NCBI GenBank assembly: GCA_028687575.1
Contig: JAQTZW010000019.1
Span: 1-46,212 of the forward strand
DNA: 46,212 nucleotides
Direction: 5' to 3'
DNA from: Gallionella sp.
Lineage (GTDB): Bacteria; Pseudomonadota; Gammaproteobacteria; Burkholderiales; Gallionellaceae
Made by a program: the position numbers and the translations under genes
Part shown: positions 37,344-46,109 of the stretch, piece by piece
Layout of the letters: each line of letters opens with the position of its first letter
Numbering within the stretch: the stretch's first letter is position 1
Notes under the pieces: generated by a model
Told to the model about the DNA's origin: nothing
What the model saw: the letters and a program-made list of their open reading frames with translations, nothing else
The model's database searches: none

Positions 37344-38426
37344 TCAACCGTTCTGCTTGGCGAATTCGTTCATGAAATCCACCAGCGCCTGCACACCTGC
37401 CAGCGGCATGGCGTTGTAGATCGAGGCACGCATGCCGCCGACCGAGCGGTGGCCCTTAAGCTGCAACAGCCCGCGCGCATCCGCCTGCTTGATGAACGCG
37501 CCATCCAGCGCGGCATCCTTCAGCGTGAACGGCACGTTCATGCGCGAACGATTATCAGGTGCCACTGGGCAGCTGTAGAAACCGTTGCTGGCATCTATCG
37601 CGGCGTACAGCAGTTGTGCCTTGGCGATGTTGACCTGCTCCATCGCAGCGATGCCGCCGTTTTTCTTTAGCATCTGGAACACCAGACCGGCAATGTAGAT
37701 GCCATAGGTCGGCGGCGTGTTGTACATAGAATCGTTGTCGGCGTGGGTCTTGTAGTCCAGCATGGTCGGCGTGCCGGCGACCACGTTACCGATCAGGTCT
37801 TCGCGCACGATGACGATAGTAAGACCTGCCGGGCCGATGTTCTTCTGCGCGCCGGCGTAGATCAGACCGTATTTGGACACATCAACCGGACGCGACAGAA
37901 TGCAGGAAGACATGTCCGCCACCAGCGGCACGTCGCCGGTTTCGGGCAAATCGCTGAACTCCACGCCGCCGATGGTCTCGTTGGGTGTGATGTGCAGATA
38001 GGCTGCCTCCGGGTCGCACTTCCAGCTGGAGAATTCCGGCACATAGGAGAAATTCTTGTCGGCGCTGGTCGCTACGACGTTCACATTGCCGAATTTCTTC
38101 GCCTCGGAAATCGCTTTTTTGGACCATTCACCGGTATTCAAATAATCGGCGGAAGTCTTGCCGCGCAACAGATTCATCGGAATCATCGCGAACTGCTGGC
38201 TAGCACCGCCTTGCAGGAACAGCACTTTGTAATTGGAGGGAATGCCCATCAACTCGCGCAGATCGGCTTCGGCCTGCGCGGCGATACCCATGAACTCCTT
38301 GCCACGGTGCGACATCTCCATCACCGACATGCCGCTGCCCTGCCAGTCGAGCATCTCCGCCTGAGCTTGCTGCAACACTTCCTTTGGCAACACTGCCGGA
38401 CCCGCACTGAAGTTGTAAATCGTCAT
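37344..38426 (-). CDS. serC: phosphoserine aminotransferase SerC
   Basis: A PLP aminotransferase that makes phosphoserine from 3-phosphohydroxypyruvate; it also serves pyridoxine synthesis. The 360-residue protein starts [14 protein letters not shown], with the PLP lysine in [14 protein letters not shown] and the end region [26 protein letters not shown]. The ATG at 38426 is chosen over a GTG four codons earlier; AGGTGG precedes it by eight to ten bases. It lies right after gyrA. Confidence 0.95.
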   Translation of the reverse strand: MTIYNFSAGPAVLPKEVLQQAQAEMLDWQGSGMSVMEMSHRGKEFMGIAAQAEADLRELMGIPSNYKVLFLQGGASQQFAMIPMNLLRGKTSADYLNTGEWSKKAISEAKKFGNVNVVATSADKNFSYVPEFSSWKCDPEAAYLHITPNETIGGVEFSDLPETGDVPLVADMSSCILSRPVDVSKYGLIYAGAQKNIGPAGLTIVIVREDLIGNVVAGTPTMLDYKTHADNDSMYNTPPTYGIYIAGLVFQMLKKNGGIAAMEQVNIAKAQLLYAAIDASNGFYSCPVAPDNRSRMNVPFTLKDAALDGAFIKQADARGLLQLKGHRSVGGMRASIYNAMPLAGVQALVDFMNEFAKQNG

Positions 38427-38496
38427 CGTCAATCCCACCTTAATAAGTTAAACAATTCCTCACCAGGCCGGCATGCCGACCCGCCACAATCCCTGC

Positions 38497-41100
38497 TTAT
38501 TGCTGCACACCCTCGTCCGACTCGGCAGAGCCGTCTTCACCACCATCCGCCGACTCGGACTCGGACTCGGCGATGCGGGAAAGACTGGCGAGCTTCTCAC
38601 CGGCTTCGACGCTCATCAGCGTCACGCCCTGAGTGGTGCGTCCCATCTCGCGTATTTCGCTGACGCGGGTGCGAATCAACACGCCGTTAGTACCGATCAG
38701 CATGATCTCGTCTTCGGCGTTGACCAGCGTAGCCGCCACCACCTTGCCGTTACGCCCGGAAGTCTGGATGGCGATCATGCCCTGCGTGCCTCGACCGTGG
38801 CGGGTGTATTCGGTAATCGGAGTGCGTTTGCCATAACCGTTCTCGGTCGCGGTCAGCACGCTCTGCTGCTCGTCTTCGGCCACCAGCAGCGAGATCACCT
38901 GACCGCCCTTGGCCAGATTCATGCCGCGCACGCCGCGCGAAGCACGACCGGTCGGGCGCACGTCGTTCTCGTCGAAACGTACCGCGCGACCCTCGTCGGA
39001 GAACAGCATCACGTCGTGCTGGCCGTCGGTGATCGCCACGCCGATCAGGTAATCTCCCTCGTCCAGATTGATGGCGATGATGCCGCGCTTCGTCGGACGG
39101 GAGAAATCGGTCAGCGAGGTCTTTTTCACCGTGCCGTTAGCGGTGGCGAAAAATACGTACTTGCCCTCGACAAACTCGCTGATCGGCAGGATGGCGTTGA
39201 TCTTCTCGCCATCTTCCAGTTGCAGCAGATTGATGATCGGCCTGCCACGCGAGGCGCGACTGCCCTGAGGCACTTCGTAGACTTTCAGCCAGTAAACCTG
39301 ACCGCGATTCGAGAAACACAGGATGTAATTGTGCGTATTGGCGATAAACAGGTTATCAACGAAATCGTCCTCCTTGTTGCTCGCCGCCTGCTTGCCTCGT
39401 CCGCCGCGCTTCTGCGCGCGGTATTCATCCAGCTGCTGCGCCTTGATGTAGCCGCTGTGCGACAACGTGACCACCACATCTTCGGGCGGGATCAGGTCTT
39501 CCATGCTCATTTCCTGGGCATTGGTGATGATCTCGCTGCGGCGCTTGTCGCCAAACTGCGCCTTCACGGCAACCAGTTCGTCGCCGATGATGGCGGTGAC
39601 GCGTTCCGGCCTAGCCAGAATATCCAGCAGGTCGGCGATCTTGTCCATCACCTCGCGGTACTCACCCAAAATCTTGTCCTGCTCAAGACCCGTCAGGCGT
39701 TGCAGGCGCAGATCGAGAATCGCTTGCGCCTGTACTGCGGAAAGCCGGTAGCTGCGCGCATCACCCACGCCCACCAGACCAAACTCCGGCTCCAGCCCTT
39801 CAGGGCGCGATGCCTCGCTGACGCGGGACAGCATCTCTTCAACCATCTGGGAACGCCAGTTGCGATCCATCAACGATGCCTTGGCATCTGCGGGTGTCGG
39901 TGCTGCCTTGATCAGCGCGATGATCTCGTCCACATTGGACAGCGCCACCGCCAGACCTTCCAGCACGTGCCCGCGCTCGCGCGCCTTGCGCAGCTCAAAA
40001 ATGGTACGACGAGTGATAACCTCGCGGCGATGACGCAGGAAGGCATCTATCACCTCTTTTAGATTCAACAACTTGGGCTGACCATCTATGATGGCAACCA
40101 TATTGATGCCGAAACTGTCCTGCAGCTGGGTCTCCTTGTACAGGCGATTGAGCATCACCTCGGCGTTCTCGCCACGCTTCAGCTCGATCACCGCGCGCAT
40201 GCCCGACTTGTCGGACTCGTCGCGTATCTCGGAGATGCCCTCGATGCGCTTCTCGCGCACCATCTCACCGATTCTGATCAACAGATTGGCTTTATTCACC
40301 TGATACGGCAGTTCGTCAATAATGATGGCCTGACGCTCGCCACGGCCTACATCCTCGAAATGGCAGCGTGCGCGCATCACCACGCGACCACGCCCGGTAC
40401 GGTAGCCTTCCCGCACGCCCGCCAAACCGTAGATAAAACCGGCAGTAGGAAAATCCGGCGCCGGCAAATAGCCGATCAAATCGTCTATATCCAGCTCCGG
40501 GTTGCTCAACAGTGCGAGACACGCATCCACCACCTCGCCCAGATTGTGCGGCGGGATATTGGTCGCCATGCCCACCGCGATACCCGAAGAACCGTTCACC
40601 AGCAGATTCGGGAAACGCGCCGGCAGCACCAGCGGTTCATTCTCGGAGCCGTCGTAGTTCGGCCCGAAATCCACGGTCTCTTTATCGAGGTCGGCCAACA
40701 GTTCATGCGCGATGCGCGCCATACGGATCTCGGTATAACGCATCGCCGCCGCGTTGTCGCCATCCACCGAACCGAAGTTGCCCTGCCCGTCCACCAGCAT
40801 GTAGCGCAACGAGAACGGCTGCGCCATGCGGACGATGGTGTCATATACGGCAGTGTCGCCGTGCGGGTGATATTTACCGATGACATCGCCGACGATACGC
40901 GCAGACTTCTTGTAGGCGCGATTCCAGTCATTCGACAACTCATGCATCGCATATAGCACCCGACGGTGTACCGGCTTCAGGCCGTCGCGCACATCAGGCA
41001 GCGCACGACCAATGATCACGCTCATCGCATAATCCAGATAGGACTTGCGCATTTCTTCTTCGAGACTGACCGGCAGGGTTTCTTTGGCGAATTGTTCCAT
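38497..41100 (-). CDS. gyrA: DNA gyrase subunit A
   Basis: The DNA-cleaving subunit of gyrase, 867 residues. It has [28 protein letters not shown], the active Tyr122 in [10 protein letters not shown], and the GyrA box QKRGGRGK that starts the six-bladed C-terminal domain. In the quinolone-resistance region [14 protein letters not shown], position 83 (E. coli numbering) is Thr and 87 is Asp; Thr83 is a natural wild-type variant in some proteobacteria and not a known resistance change. The C-terminal tail is acidic (Glu/Asp/Ser-rich), as is common. It heads the block gyrA-serC-serA-pheA. Confidence 0.97.
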   Translation of the reverse strand: MEQFAKETLPVSLEEEMRKSYLDYAMSVIIGRALPDVRDGLKPVHRRVLYAMHELSNDWNRAYKKSARIVGDVIGKYHPHGDTAVYDTIVRMAQPFSLRYMLVDGQGNFGSVDGDNAAAMRYTEIRMARIAHELLADLDKETVDFGPNYDGSENEPLVLPARFPNLLVNGSSGIAVGMATNIPPHNLGEVVDACLALLSNPELDIDDLIGYLPAPDFPTAGFIYGLAGVREGYRTGRGRVVMRARCHFEDVGRGERQAIIIDELPYQVNKANLLIRIGEMVREKRIEGISEIRDESDKSGMRAVIELKRGENAEVMLNRLYKETQLQDSFGINMVAIIDGQPKLLNLKEVIDAFLRHRREVITRRTIFELRKARERGHVLEGLAVALSNVDEIIALIKAAPTPADAKASLMDRNWRSQMVEEMLSRVSEASRPEGLEPEFGLVGVGDARSYRLSAVQAQAILDLRLQRLTGLEQDKILGEYREVMDKIADLLDILARPERVTAIIGDELVAVKAQFGDKRRSEIITNAQEMSMEDLIPPEDVVVTLSHSGYIKAQQLDEYRAQKRGGRGKQAASNKEDDFVDNLFIANTHNYILCFSNRGQVYWLKVYEVPQGSRASRGRPIINLLQLEDGEKINAILPISEFVEGKYVFFATANGTVKKTSLTDFSRPTKRGIIAINLDEGDYLIGVAITDGQHDVMLFSDEGRAVRFDENDVRPTGRASRGVRGMNLAKGGQVISLLVAEDEQQSVLTATENGYGKRTPITEYTRHGRGTQGMIAIQTSGRNGKVVAATLVNAEDEIMLIGTNGVLIRTRVSEIREMGRTTQGVTLMSVEAGEKLASLSRIAESESESADGGEDGSAESDEGVQQ

Positions 41101-41142
41101 GTGTCTTGGGTATAGTTATTGGTGCTAAAAAAACAGCGGGCG

Positions 41143-41148
41143 ATTTTA
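41143..41148 (-). promoter_or_regulatory. possible -10 box for gyrA
   Basis: On the minus strand TAAAAT lies about 43 bp upstream of the gyrA start. No good -35 hexamer is at 16-18 bp, only TTGGTT at 19 bp. The call is tentative. Confidence 0.3.
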
Positions 41149-41222
41149 CCACAGCCAACCCATCCAGAACCAACTAAAGCCCCCACCTCAACACCCCCTT
41201 GTAGATTTGCGCCGCCGGCTAG

Positions 41223-41251
41223 TTGGCGCTACCGGCAAGTTTTGCTACAGT
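41223..41251 (+). promoter_or_regulatory. promoter of ubiG-gph
   Basis: TTGGCG (41223-41228) and TACAGT (41246-41251) are spaced by 17 bp. The predicted transcript starts about 25 bases before the ATG at 41283. This rules against the longer in-frame start at 41223, which would overlap the -35 box. Confidence 0.6.
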
Positions 41252-41282
41252 CACGCACTACCAACCAAAACACATACCCGCC

Positions 41283-41984
41283 ATGAGCAACGCCGATCCC
41301 GTCGAAATCGAAAAATTCTCCCAACTGGCCCACAAATGGTGGGATCCGCAAAGCGAATTCAAGCCGCTGCACGACATCAACCCGCTGCGTCTCAACTATA
41401 TAGACCGGATAGCCAGCCTTGCCGGCAAGTCCGTACTGGACGTCGGCTGCGGCGGCGGCATCCTGTCCGAGAGCATGGCCGGCCTGCAGGCCGACGTGAC
41501 CGGCATAGACCTGTCTGACAAGGCACTCAAGGTCGCCAAACTGCACCTGCTGGAATCGGGCCGCCAGGTCAATTACCGCAAGATTTCTGTCGAAGACATG
41601 GCTGCCGAACAGCCCGGCCAGTTCGACATCGTCACCTGCATGGAAATGCTGGAACATGTCCCCAACCCGGACAGCGTGATTGCCGCCTGCGCCAAACTGG
41701 TCAAGCCGGGCGGCTGGGTATTCCTTTCCACACTCAACCGCAACCCCAAAGCCTATCTGCTGGCCGTGATCGGCGCGGAATATGTGATGAACATGCTGGC
41801 GCGTGGCACGCACGACTACGCCAAATTCATCAAGCCGTCCGAACTCGCCCAGTCCTGCCGCAACGCAGGTCTGAACCTGACCGACCTGACCGGCATGAGC
41901 TACAACCCCATCAGCAAGATCTACTCGCTGGGCCGCGACACCGACGTGAACTATCTGGTCGCCTGCCGCCGGGAAGCCGACTAG
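41283..41984 (+). CDS. ubiG: ubiquinone biosynthesis O-methyltransferase UbiG
   Basis: UbiG does both O-methylations of ubiquinone synthesis. The 233-residue protein starts [22 protein letters not shown], a UbiG signature. The SAM loop is [16 protein letters not shown] and the later motifs are [15 protein letters not shown] and [22 protein letters not shown]. The start is supported by the promoter just upstream, although no clear ribosome binding site is seen. It precedes gph by four bases; the ubiG-gph pair is common in proteobacteria. Confidence 0.95.
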   Translation: MSNADPVEIEKFSQLAHKWWDPQSEFKPLHDINPLRLNYIDRIASLAGKSVLDVGCGGGILSESMAGLQADVTGIDLSDKALKVAKLHLLESGRQVNYRKISVEDMAAEQPGQFDIVTCMEMLEHVPNPDSVIAACAKLVKPGGWVFLSTLNRNPKAYLLAVIGAEYVMNMLARGTHDYAKFIKPSELAQSCRNAGLNLTDLTGMSYNPISKIYSLGRDTDVNYLVACRREAD

Positions 41985-41988
41985 ACCG

Positions 41989-42660
41989 ATGTTAAGACCC
42001 CCTGCCGCCGTCCGGGCCGTGCTGTTCGACCTGGATGGTACGTTTGCCGACACCGCCCCCGATCTGGCCGCCGCACTCAACCAGGCCCGCGCCGCCCGCC
42101 AGCTTCCACCGCTGCCGCTGGAAGTGCTGCGCCCACAGGCCTCGCATGGTTCCGCCGGCCTGCTCAAGGTAGGCCTCGGCATCGAAGCCGGCGCCCCCGA
42201 TTACGACACCCTGCGCGACATCCTGCTCGACCATTACGCAAACCACATCTGCGTGCACACCCGATTGTTCGAAGGCATCGCCGCCCTGCTGGAAGAACTT
42301 GAACGGCGCGGCCTGCCGTGGGGCATCGTGACCAACAAACCGCACCGCTACACCCTGCCGCTGATGCAGGCGCTGGGACTGGACGCGCGCGCCGCCTGCC
42401 TGATCAGCGGCGATACCTGCGGCCACGCCAAACCGCACCCCGAACCCATGCTGAAGGCCTGCGAAATACTGGGCGTCGCCCCCGCAGATTGCCTGTATCT
42501 GGGCGACGACCTGCGCGACATGCAGGCCGCCAATGCCGCCAACATGCGCGGTGTCATCGCCCGCTACGGCTACATCAGCAAGGATGCGGCACTGGACACT
42601 TGGGACGCGCACGCCGCAATAGACAACCCGATTGAACTTCTCGGACTGATGACGCTCTGA
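41989..42660 (+). CDS. gph: phosphoglycolate phosphatase, HAD family
   Basis: A HAD-superfamily phosphatase of 223 residues, most likely phosphoglycolate phosphatase, which salvages 2-phosphoglycolate from DNA repair or oxygenase activity. Motifs are VLFDLDGTFADTAPDL (nucleophile Asp and acid/base Asp), IVTNKPHRYTLPLM and YLGDDLRDMQAANAANM. A helical cap follows the first motif. The position after ubiG supports the call, but related MupP-like phosphatases are hard to separate by motif alone. The end of the gene lies seven bases before the ssrA -10 box. Confidence 0.85.
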   Translation: MLRPPAAVRAVLFDLDGTFADTAPDLAAALNQARAARQLPPLPLEVLRPQASHGSAGLLKVGLGIEAGAPDYDTLRDILLDHYANHICVHTRLFEGIAALLEELERRGLPWGIVTNKPHRYTLPLMQALGLDARAACLISGDTCGHAKPHPEPMLKACEILGVAPADCLYLGDDLRDMQAANAANMRGVIARYGYISKDAALDTWDAHAAIDNPIELLGLMTL

Positions 42661-42663
42661 CTC

Positions 42664-42672
42664 TGCTACAAT
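42664..42672 (+). promoter_or_regulatory. extended -10 promoter of ssrA
   Basis: TGC-TACAAT is an extended -10 (TGnTAnnnT), 36 bp upstream of the mature tmRNA 5' end. The -35 region has no good hexamer, which an extended -10 can tolerate. The transcript would start near 42679 and need 5' processing of about 30 nt. Confidence 0.6.
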
Positions 42673-42708
42673 CGCTGGCGTTTTGCAGTGAGAGCAGTAA
42701 AACCATCC

Positions 42709-43097
42709 GGGGACGACTTGGCTTCGACGTGGGTTGCAAAGCAGTGTAGGGCATACCGAGGACCCGCCACCTCGTAAATCAGCTGGAAAAAACTAGTCGC
42801 AAACGACGAAACTTACGCTTTAGCTGCTTAATCAGCTAGACCTCACACCGCGCTGTCTGTGGAGTGGCTCAAAACCCTGCTAGTTCGCAAGAGCCGGCAA
42901 GGTGGCGATGAGTGAGGTAATAAACACAGAATCGTGTCGTGCAGGGTCACTTTGCACGAAGCTAAAACCAAGGTGACTCGCTCCGTACCAGCCCGCCGGT
43001 TGGCGTGTCCGGAGTCAAATCAAACAGCCAGGCTAAGTATGTAGAACTGCCTGTAGAGGGCTTGCGGACGCGGGTTCAATTCCCGCCGTCTCCACCA
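42709..43097 (+). ncRNA. ssrA: tmRNA (transfer-messenger RNA)
   Basis: tmRNA rescues stalled ribosomes. The 389-nt gene starts GGGGACGACTTGGCTTCGACG, and its first seven bases pair with CGTCTCC before the encoded CCA at 43095-43097. The T-arm is GCGGGTTCAATTCCCGC. The tag frame runs from the resume codon GCA at 42799 to TAA at 42829-42831 and reads ANDETYALAA. The gene's 3' end is next to an integrase, so this end is the probable left attachment site of the element that follows. Confidence 0.97.
43060..43097 (+). other. probable left attachment site (attL) at the ssrA 3' end
   Basis: The T-arm and acceptor end of ssrA is a well-known target of tyrosine integrases. The integrase gene starts 179 bp further on. 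The exact core cannot be set because the right copy (attR) lies beyond the window. Confidence 0.55.
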
Positions 43098-43130
43098 ATA
43101 ACTAGTATCAAACCATCCAAAGAAATCCAG

Positions 43131-43173
43131 AAAGCCCGCATAAATCCTAGAGGTTGGCGGGCTTTTCTGTTTT
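43131..43173 (+). terminator. intrinsic terminator after ssrA
   Basis: AAAGCCCGC (43131-43139) pairs with GCGGGCTTT (43157-43165), a 9-bp stem, followed by TTTTCTGTTTT. It lies in the element just after the ssrA 3' end and would end the tmRNA precursor before the integrase. Confidence 0.8.
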
Positions 43174-43201
43174 ACCCCGTCTTATCCGGCGCATTGCAAT
43201 C

Positions 43202-43261
43202 GGGGGCATATTGGGGGCATAATTTCCGCACCGATGCCCCCATTGCAGTTCTGATGCCCCC
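43202..43261. repeat. GGGGGCAT repeats upstream of the integrase
   Basis: Two direct copies of GGGGGCAT (43202-43209, 43213-43220) are followed by two inverted copies (43234-43241, 43254-43261). They lie between the ssrA terminator and the integrase start. The arrangement suits arm-type integrase sites or an autoregulatory operator. Confidence 0.8.
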
Positions 43262-43275
43262 AAAGAGGTGGAAAA

Positions 43276-44487
43276 ATGCCCTTAAGCGATGTTTCTGCAA
43301 GAAAAGCCAAGCCAGAGGAAAAACCCTACAAACTAGCCGATGGTGGGGGCATGTATCTGGAGGTGATGCCCAGCGGCTCTAAATACTGGCGACTCAAATA
43401 CCGCTATAACGGCAAGGAAAAGCGGCTGGCCTTGGGTGTATATCCTGACGTCCCCCTAAACCTAGCGCGCGAGCGCAGGGACGAGGCCCGCAAGCTGCTG
43501 GCGCAGGGTATAGATCCCGGCGAACACAAAAAAGCGGCGCAGGCGGCAAAGGCAGACAGAGCGGCAAACAGTTTTGAGGTGATCGCCCGCGAGTGGTTGG
43601 CGAAGTTTTCACCGAGTTGGAGCGCAGGCCATGCAGACCGAATCTTGCGCAGACTGGAGCGCGATCTATTCCCGTGGATAGGCGGCAAACCTATCGCGGA
43701 CATTTCAGCCCCGGAGTTATTGGCCGCAGTCCGTCGCATTGAAGCGCGAGGAGCGGTAGAAACAGCACACAGAGCCTTGCAGAATTGCGGGCAGGTTTTC
43801 CGCTATGCCATAGCAACCGGGCGGGCGGAGCGTGACCCCTCGCCCGACCTGAAAGGCGCATTGCCGCCCGTGAAAGAAACCCACCTTGCCGCCATCACTG
43901 ACCCGGGCAAGGTGGGGGCATTGCTACGCGCTTTTGATGACTACCGGGGGCATTTTGTGACTCGCTGCGCCTTGCGCCTCGCCCCGCTAGTGTTTGTGCG
44001 CCCCGGAGAATTGCGCCGGGCCGAGTGGGCGGAAATTGATCTGGAGCGCGCCGAGTGGAACATCCCCGCCGAACGGATGAAGATGCGCGAACCGCACCTA
44101 GTCCCGCTATCCGCTCAAGCTGTCGCCATTCTGAAAGAATTGCACCCCCTGACCGGCAGCGGGCGCTATCTCTTCCCCTCCCCTCGCTCCTCGCAAAAGC
44201 CAATGAGTGACAACGCCATCCTGTCCGCCATGCGCCGCATGGGGTTTGCCAAAGAAGAAATGAGTGGTCACGGTTTCCGTGCGATGGCGCGCACCATCCT
44301 GGATGAGGTGCTGGGCGTGCGCCCCGACTTCATCGAACACCAGCTAGCCCATGCCGTGCGCGACCCCAACGGGCGCGCCTATAACCGCACCGCACACCTC
44401 GCAGAGCGCCGGAAGATGATGCAGCAATGGGCGGATTATCTGGACAAGCTGAAAGCGGGTGCGGAAGTAATACCGCTGCGGGCGTAA
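43276..44487 (+). CDS. int: tyrosine-type site-specific integrase (P4/CP4-57-like)
   Basis: The 403-residue protein has the arm-binding N-terminus of P4-like integrases (LSDVSARKAKPEEKPYKLADGGGMYLEV), a core-binding domain (about 98-185) and a catalytic domain. The catalytic residues are Arg242 (VRPGELRRAEW), His332 and Arg335 (SGHGFRAMART), His359 (EHQLAHAV) and Tyr369 (RAYNRT). All are present, so it is likely active. The start follows a GAGGTGG site. It should act at the adjacent ssrA end. Confidence 0.94.
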   Translation: MPLSDVSARKAKPEEKPYKLADGGGMYLEVMPSGSKYWRLKYRYNGKEKRLALGVYPDVPLNLARERRDEARKLLAQGIDPGEHKKAAQAAKADRAANSFEVIAREWLAKFSPSWSAGHADRILRRLERDLFPWIGGKPIADISAPELLAAVRRIEARGAVETAHRALQNCGQVFRYAIATGRAERDPSPDLKGALPPVKETHLAAITDPGKVGALLRAFDDYRGHFVTRCALRLAPLVFVRPGELRRAEWAEIDLERAEWNIPAERMKMREPHLVPLSAQAVAILKELHPLTGSGRYLFPSPRSSQKPMSDNAILSAMRRMGFAKEEMSGHGFRAMARTILDEVLGVRPDFIEHQLAHAVRDPNGRAYNRTAHLAERRKMMQQWADYLDKLKAGAEVIPLRA

Positions 44488-44503
44488 TTTAGAAAGGCTT
44501 AGC

Positions 44504-45025
44504 ATGACTGACCAAGAAGAGTTCGAGCGATTCAAGAGCCAGCATAAAGATTTAACCCGCGATGCTTTGTTCCGCCTTGCGTTTGATTACTACGCGGTAT
44601 GCAAGGTAACCACTGGTGCGCTTAAGTCTTACGAGGCCGAAAGCTACAACCTGCTCGCGCAGAATAACGCTCTTTGTGAACTGGTCATTGCCCACGGATG
44701 GACTGATGAAATCAAAGAAGAGTTGCGACCACTGGTAGAAAAAAACAGGGGGGATTTACAAAGAGGCCGAGAAGTTGCCGCAAGAGGAATTGCAAATCAT
44801 GCCGATCTAAAACTGCGTAATGTCCGCTCTAATATCTCACGTACTGCTGGTAAGGAGAGCGGCCAAAATCGAAAAAATGAACTGGAAGAGAGAAATAAGA
44901 AAATCAGGGCAGCCGCTCAAGCTGAGATAAATAAAGGGACTCTTGAACATCAAATCGCAAGCAAACTCGCAACCCGTTTCTCCCTCTCACCCAAACAAAT
45001 TAGGGCAATTCTGAAGAAGACATAA
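44504..45025 (+). CDS. hypothetical protein of the element
   Basis: The 173-residue protein is not one I recognise. AAAGG lies six bases before the ATG. The first half has hydrophobic-aromatic helices (RDALFRLAFDYYAVCKV); the middle is rich in Lys/Glu/Arg and likely a long helix (ENRGDLQRG to KIRAAAQAEINK allowing for gaps); the C-terminal 40 residues (HQIASKLATRFSLSPKQIRAILKK) look like a helix-turn-helix. It follows the integrase by 16 bp in the same direction. A role in control of the element is possible but unproven. Confidence 0.6.
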   Translation: MTDQEEFERFKSQHKDLTRDALFRLAFDYYAVCKVTTGALKSYEAESYNLLAQNNALCELVIAHGWTDEIKEELRPLVEKNRGDLQRGREVAARGIANHADLKLRNVRSNISRTAGKESGQNRKNELEERNKKIRAAAQAEINKGTLEHQIASKLATRFSLSPKQIRAILKKT

Positions 45026-45132
45026 AAAAACGAACGTGAACCATGTTGGCGTTCGATTCTGTGGTTAGATTTACGGGCCATGACGCGCTAGCACTGGGCT
45101 GGCGTGCATAAACCTCCAAAGGAGCTTTATAC

Positions 45133-45336
45133 ATGGCAACGCATCAAACTGCACCGCAACAGTTCTTCCGCCTTTCCCACCTCAAGCAACGCCTAGGCGT
45201 TTCAGGCTCTTCAATTTGGGCCTGGGTAAAAAAGGGAACTTTCCCGAAGCCGATCAGGCTCTCCGAGAACTGCACGGCATGGGATAGAGCCTCAATCGAA
45301 GCGTGGGAACAATCACGCATTGCCGACAGCAAGTAA
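45133..45336 (+). CDS. alpA: AlpA-family excisionase-like regulator
   Basis: A 67-residue DNA-binding protein with the AlpA/MerR-type helix-turn-helix. It reads FFRLSHLKQRLGVSGSSIWAWVKKGTFPKPIRLSE, then CTAWDRASIEAWEQSR, where the W-x-x-x-x-I-x-x-W pattern is typical. AlpA proteins activate integrase or excision genes in P4-like elements. AGGAG lies eight bases before the ATG. It ends 10 bases before the next start codon. Confidence 0.88.
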   Translation: MATHQTAPQQFFRLSHLKQRLGVSGSSIWAWVKKGTFPKPIRLSENCTAWDRASIEAWEQSRIADSK

Positions 45337-45346
45337 GGAGGCGGCG

Positions 45347-45655
45347 ATGAACACCACAAAGGACAAGGGCGCACCATCTCACGGTACGCCCTCAAAAACA
45401 CCACGTTTTCATTTTAACAGCGCACACGCCCAGCGGCAAAGGCTGCTGGCTTACATGCGGCAATTTTTCCAGATAGACACGCTAACCGCACGGCGCGACC
45501 TGGATATTTTGATGCCAGCTGCGCGTGTGCTGGAGTTGCGGCGGCGTGGTTATCAGATTGAAACCGTCTGGGTAAATCGCCCAACCGACTGCGGCAAGAT
45601 TCATCGGGTCGGCCTGTATGTCCTGAAGCCGGAGGTGAACCATGCACACCCTTGA
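45347..45655 (+). CDS. winged-helix/HTH-domain protein of the element
   Basis: The 102-residue protein starts at 45347, five bases after a perfect AAGGAGG. After a polar start, the region RLLAYMRQFFQIDTLTARRDLDILMPAARVLELRRRGYQIETVWV has the pattern of a small helix-turn-helix domain common in such elements: a helix, a turn before 'TLTARRDLDI', then 'RVLELRRRGYQI' and a wing. The end is basic and hydrophobic. It is not assigned a specific function. It overlaps the following 47-residue gene by 14 bases. Confidence 0.75.
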   Translation: MNTTKDKGAPSHGTPSKTPRFHFNSAHAQRQRLLAYMRQFFQIDTLTARRDLDILMPAARVLELRRRGYQIETVWVNRPTDCGKIHRVGLYVLKPEVNHAHP

Positions 45656-45785
45656 CTGGCTGGACGATCTGCAAACGCTTGCAGCGCGGTTTACAGGGCT
45701 AGGCATAAACCCCGACCTTGCCGGGCTGTCTGTGATTGAACTGTGGGCGCTATATCGCTTCCTGACGCGCTTAGCGGGATTGTAG
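45642..45785 (+). CDS. small protein of 47 residues
   Basis: This gene is below the usual size cut-off but has a clear GGAGG at 45631-45635, six bases before the ATG. The protein starts MHTLDWLDDLQTLAARF and ends FLTRLAGL; it is amphipathic with many Leu/Asp/Trp. It overlaps the upstream gene by 14 bases and its stop is three bases before the next ATG, so it is in a tightly coupled string. No function is known to me. Confidence 0.65.
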   Translation: MHTLDWLDDLQTLAARFTGLGINPDLAGLSVIELWALYRFLTRLAGL

Positions 45786-45788
45786 CTT

Positions 45789-46109
45789 ATGGCGCACGTT
45801 CAATTTGTGCGCATAAAGAAACTGCAAGGCGATGGCATATTACTTGCCGCCGCCAAGCATAACCTGCGCGAGATACAAAAAGAATTAGGGGCGGATAGCC
45901 ACATAGACCCGGCACGGATTGCCGACAACATCGTGCTGCAAGCCCCTAAAGTGGCGAGTGAAGTTGTCAGCAATGCAAACCAGCTGTTAGAAAGTGCAAA
46001 CCTAAAACGCCCCTTGCGAAGAGATCACGTTCGGGCGCTGGAGATTGTTGCAAGCCTTCCCGCACGGACAAGGATAGACCCAAAGACACTACTGTCCGGT
46101 AGATTTTAA
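45789..46109 (+). pseudogene. N-terminal fragment of a MobV-like plasmid mobilisation/recombination protein
   Basis: The 106-residue frame carries the start of Pre/MobV-type relaxases: FVRIKKLQGDGILLAAAKHNLREIQKE with the HNxRE motif I, then HIDPARIADNIVL and RRDHVRALEIVASLPARTRIDPKT. Family members go on for several hundred residues, with motif III histidines that are absent here. The frame ends at 46109 soon after DPKT, where the sequence changes character (see the insertion sequence entry). So the gene is probably cut by an insertion, and not a complete small protein. Confidence 0.6.

Noticed and set aside
38473..40062. Plus-strand frame (529 codons) across gyrA
   Set aside because: Antisense shadow of gyrA in a G+C-rich gene.
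39900..41100. Quinolone resistance change in GyrA
   Set aside because: Position 83 is Thr and 87 is Asp, both seen in wild-type enzymes; no known resistance residue.
43005..43382. Plus-strand frame of 125 codons across the ssrA end
   Set aside because: It lies in the tmRNA 3' part, the terminator and the start of int, and is not protein-like.
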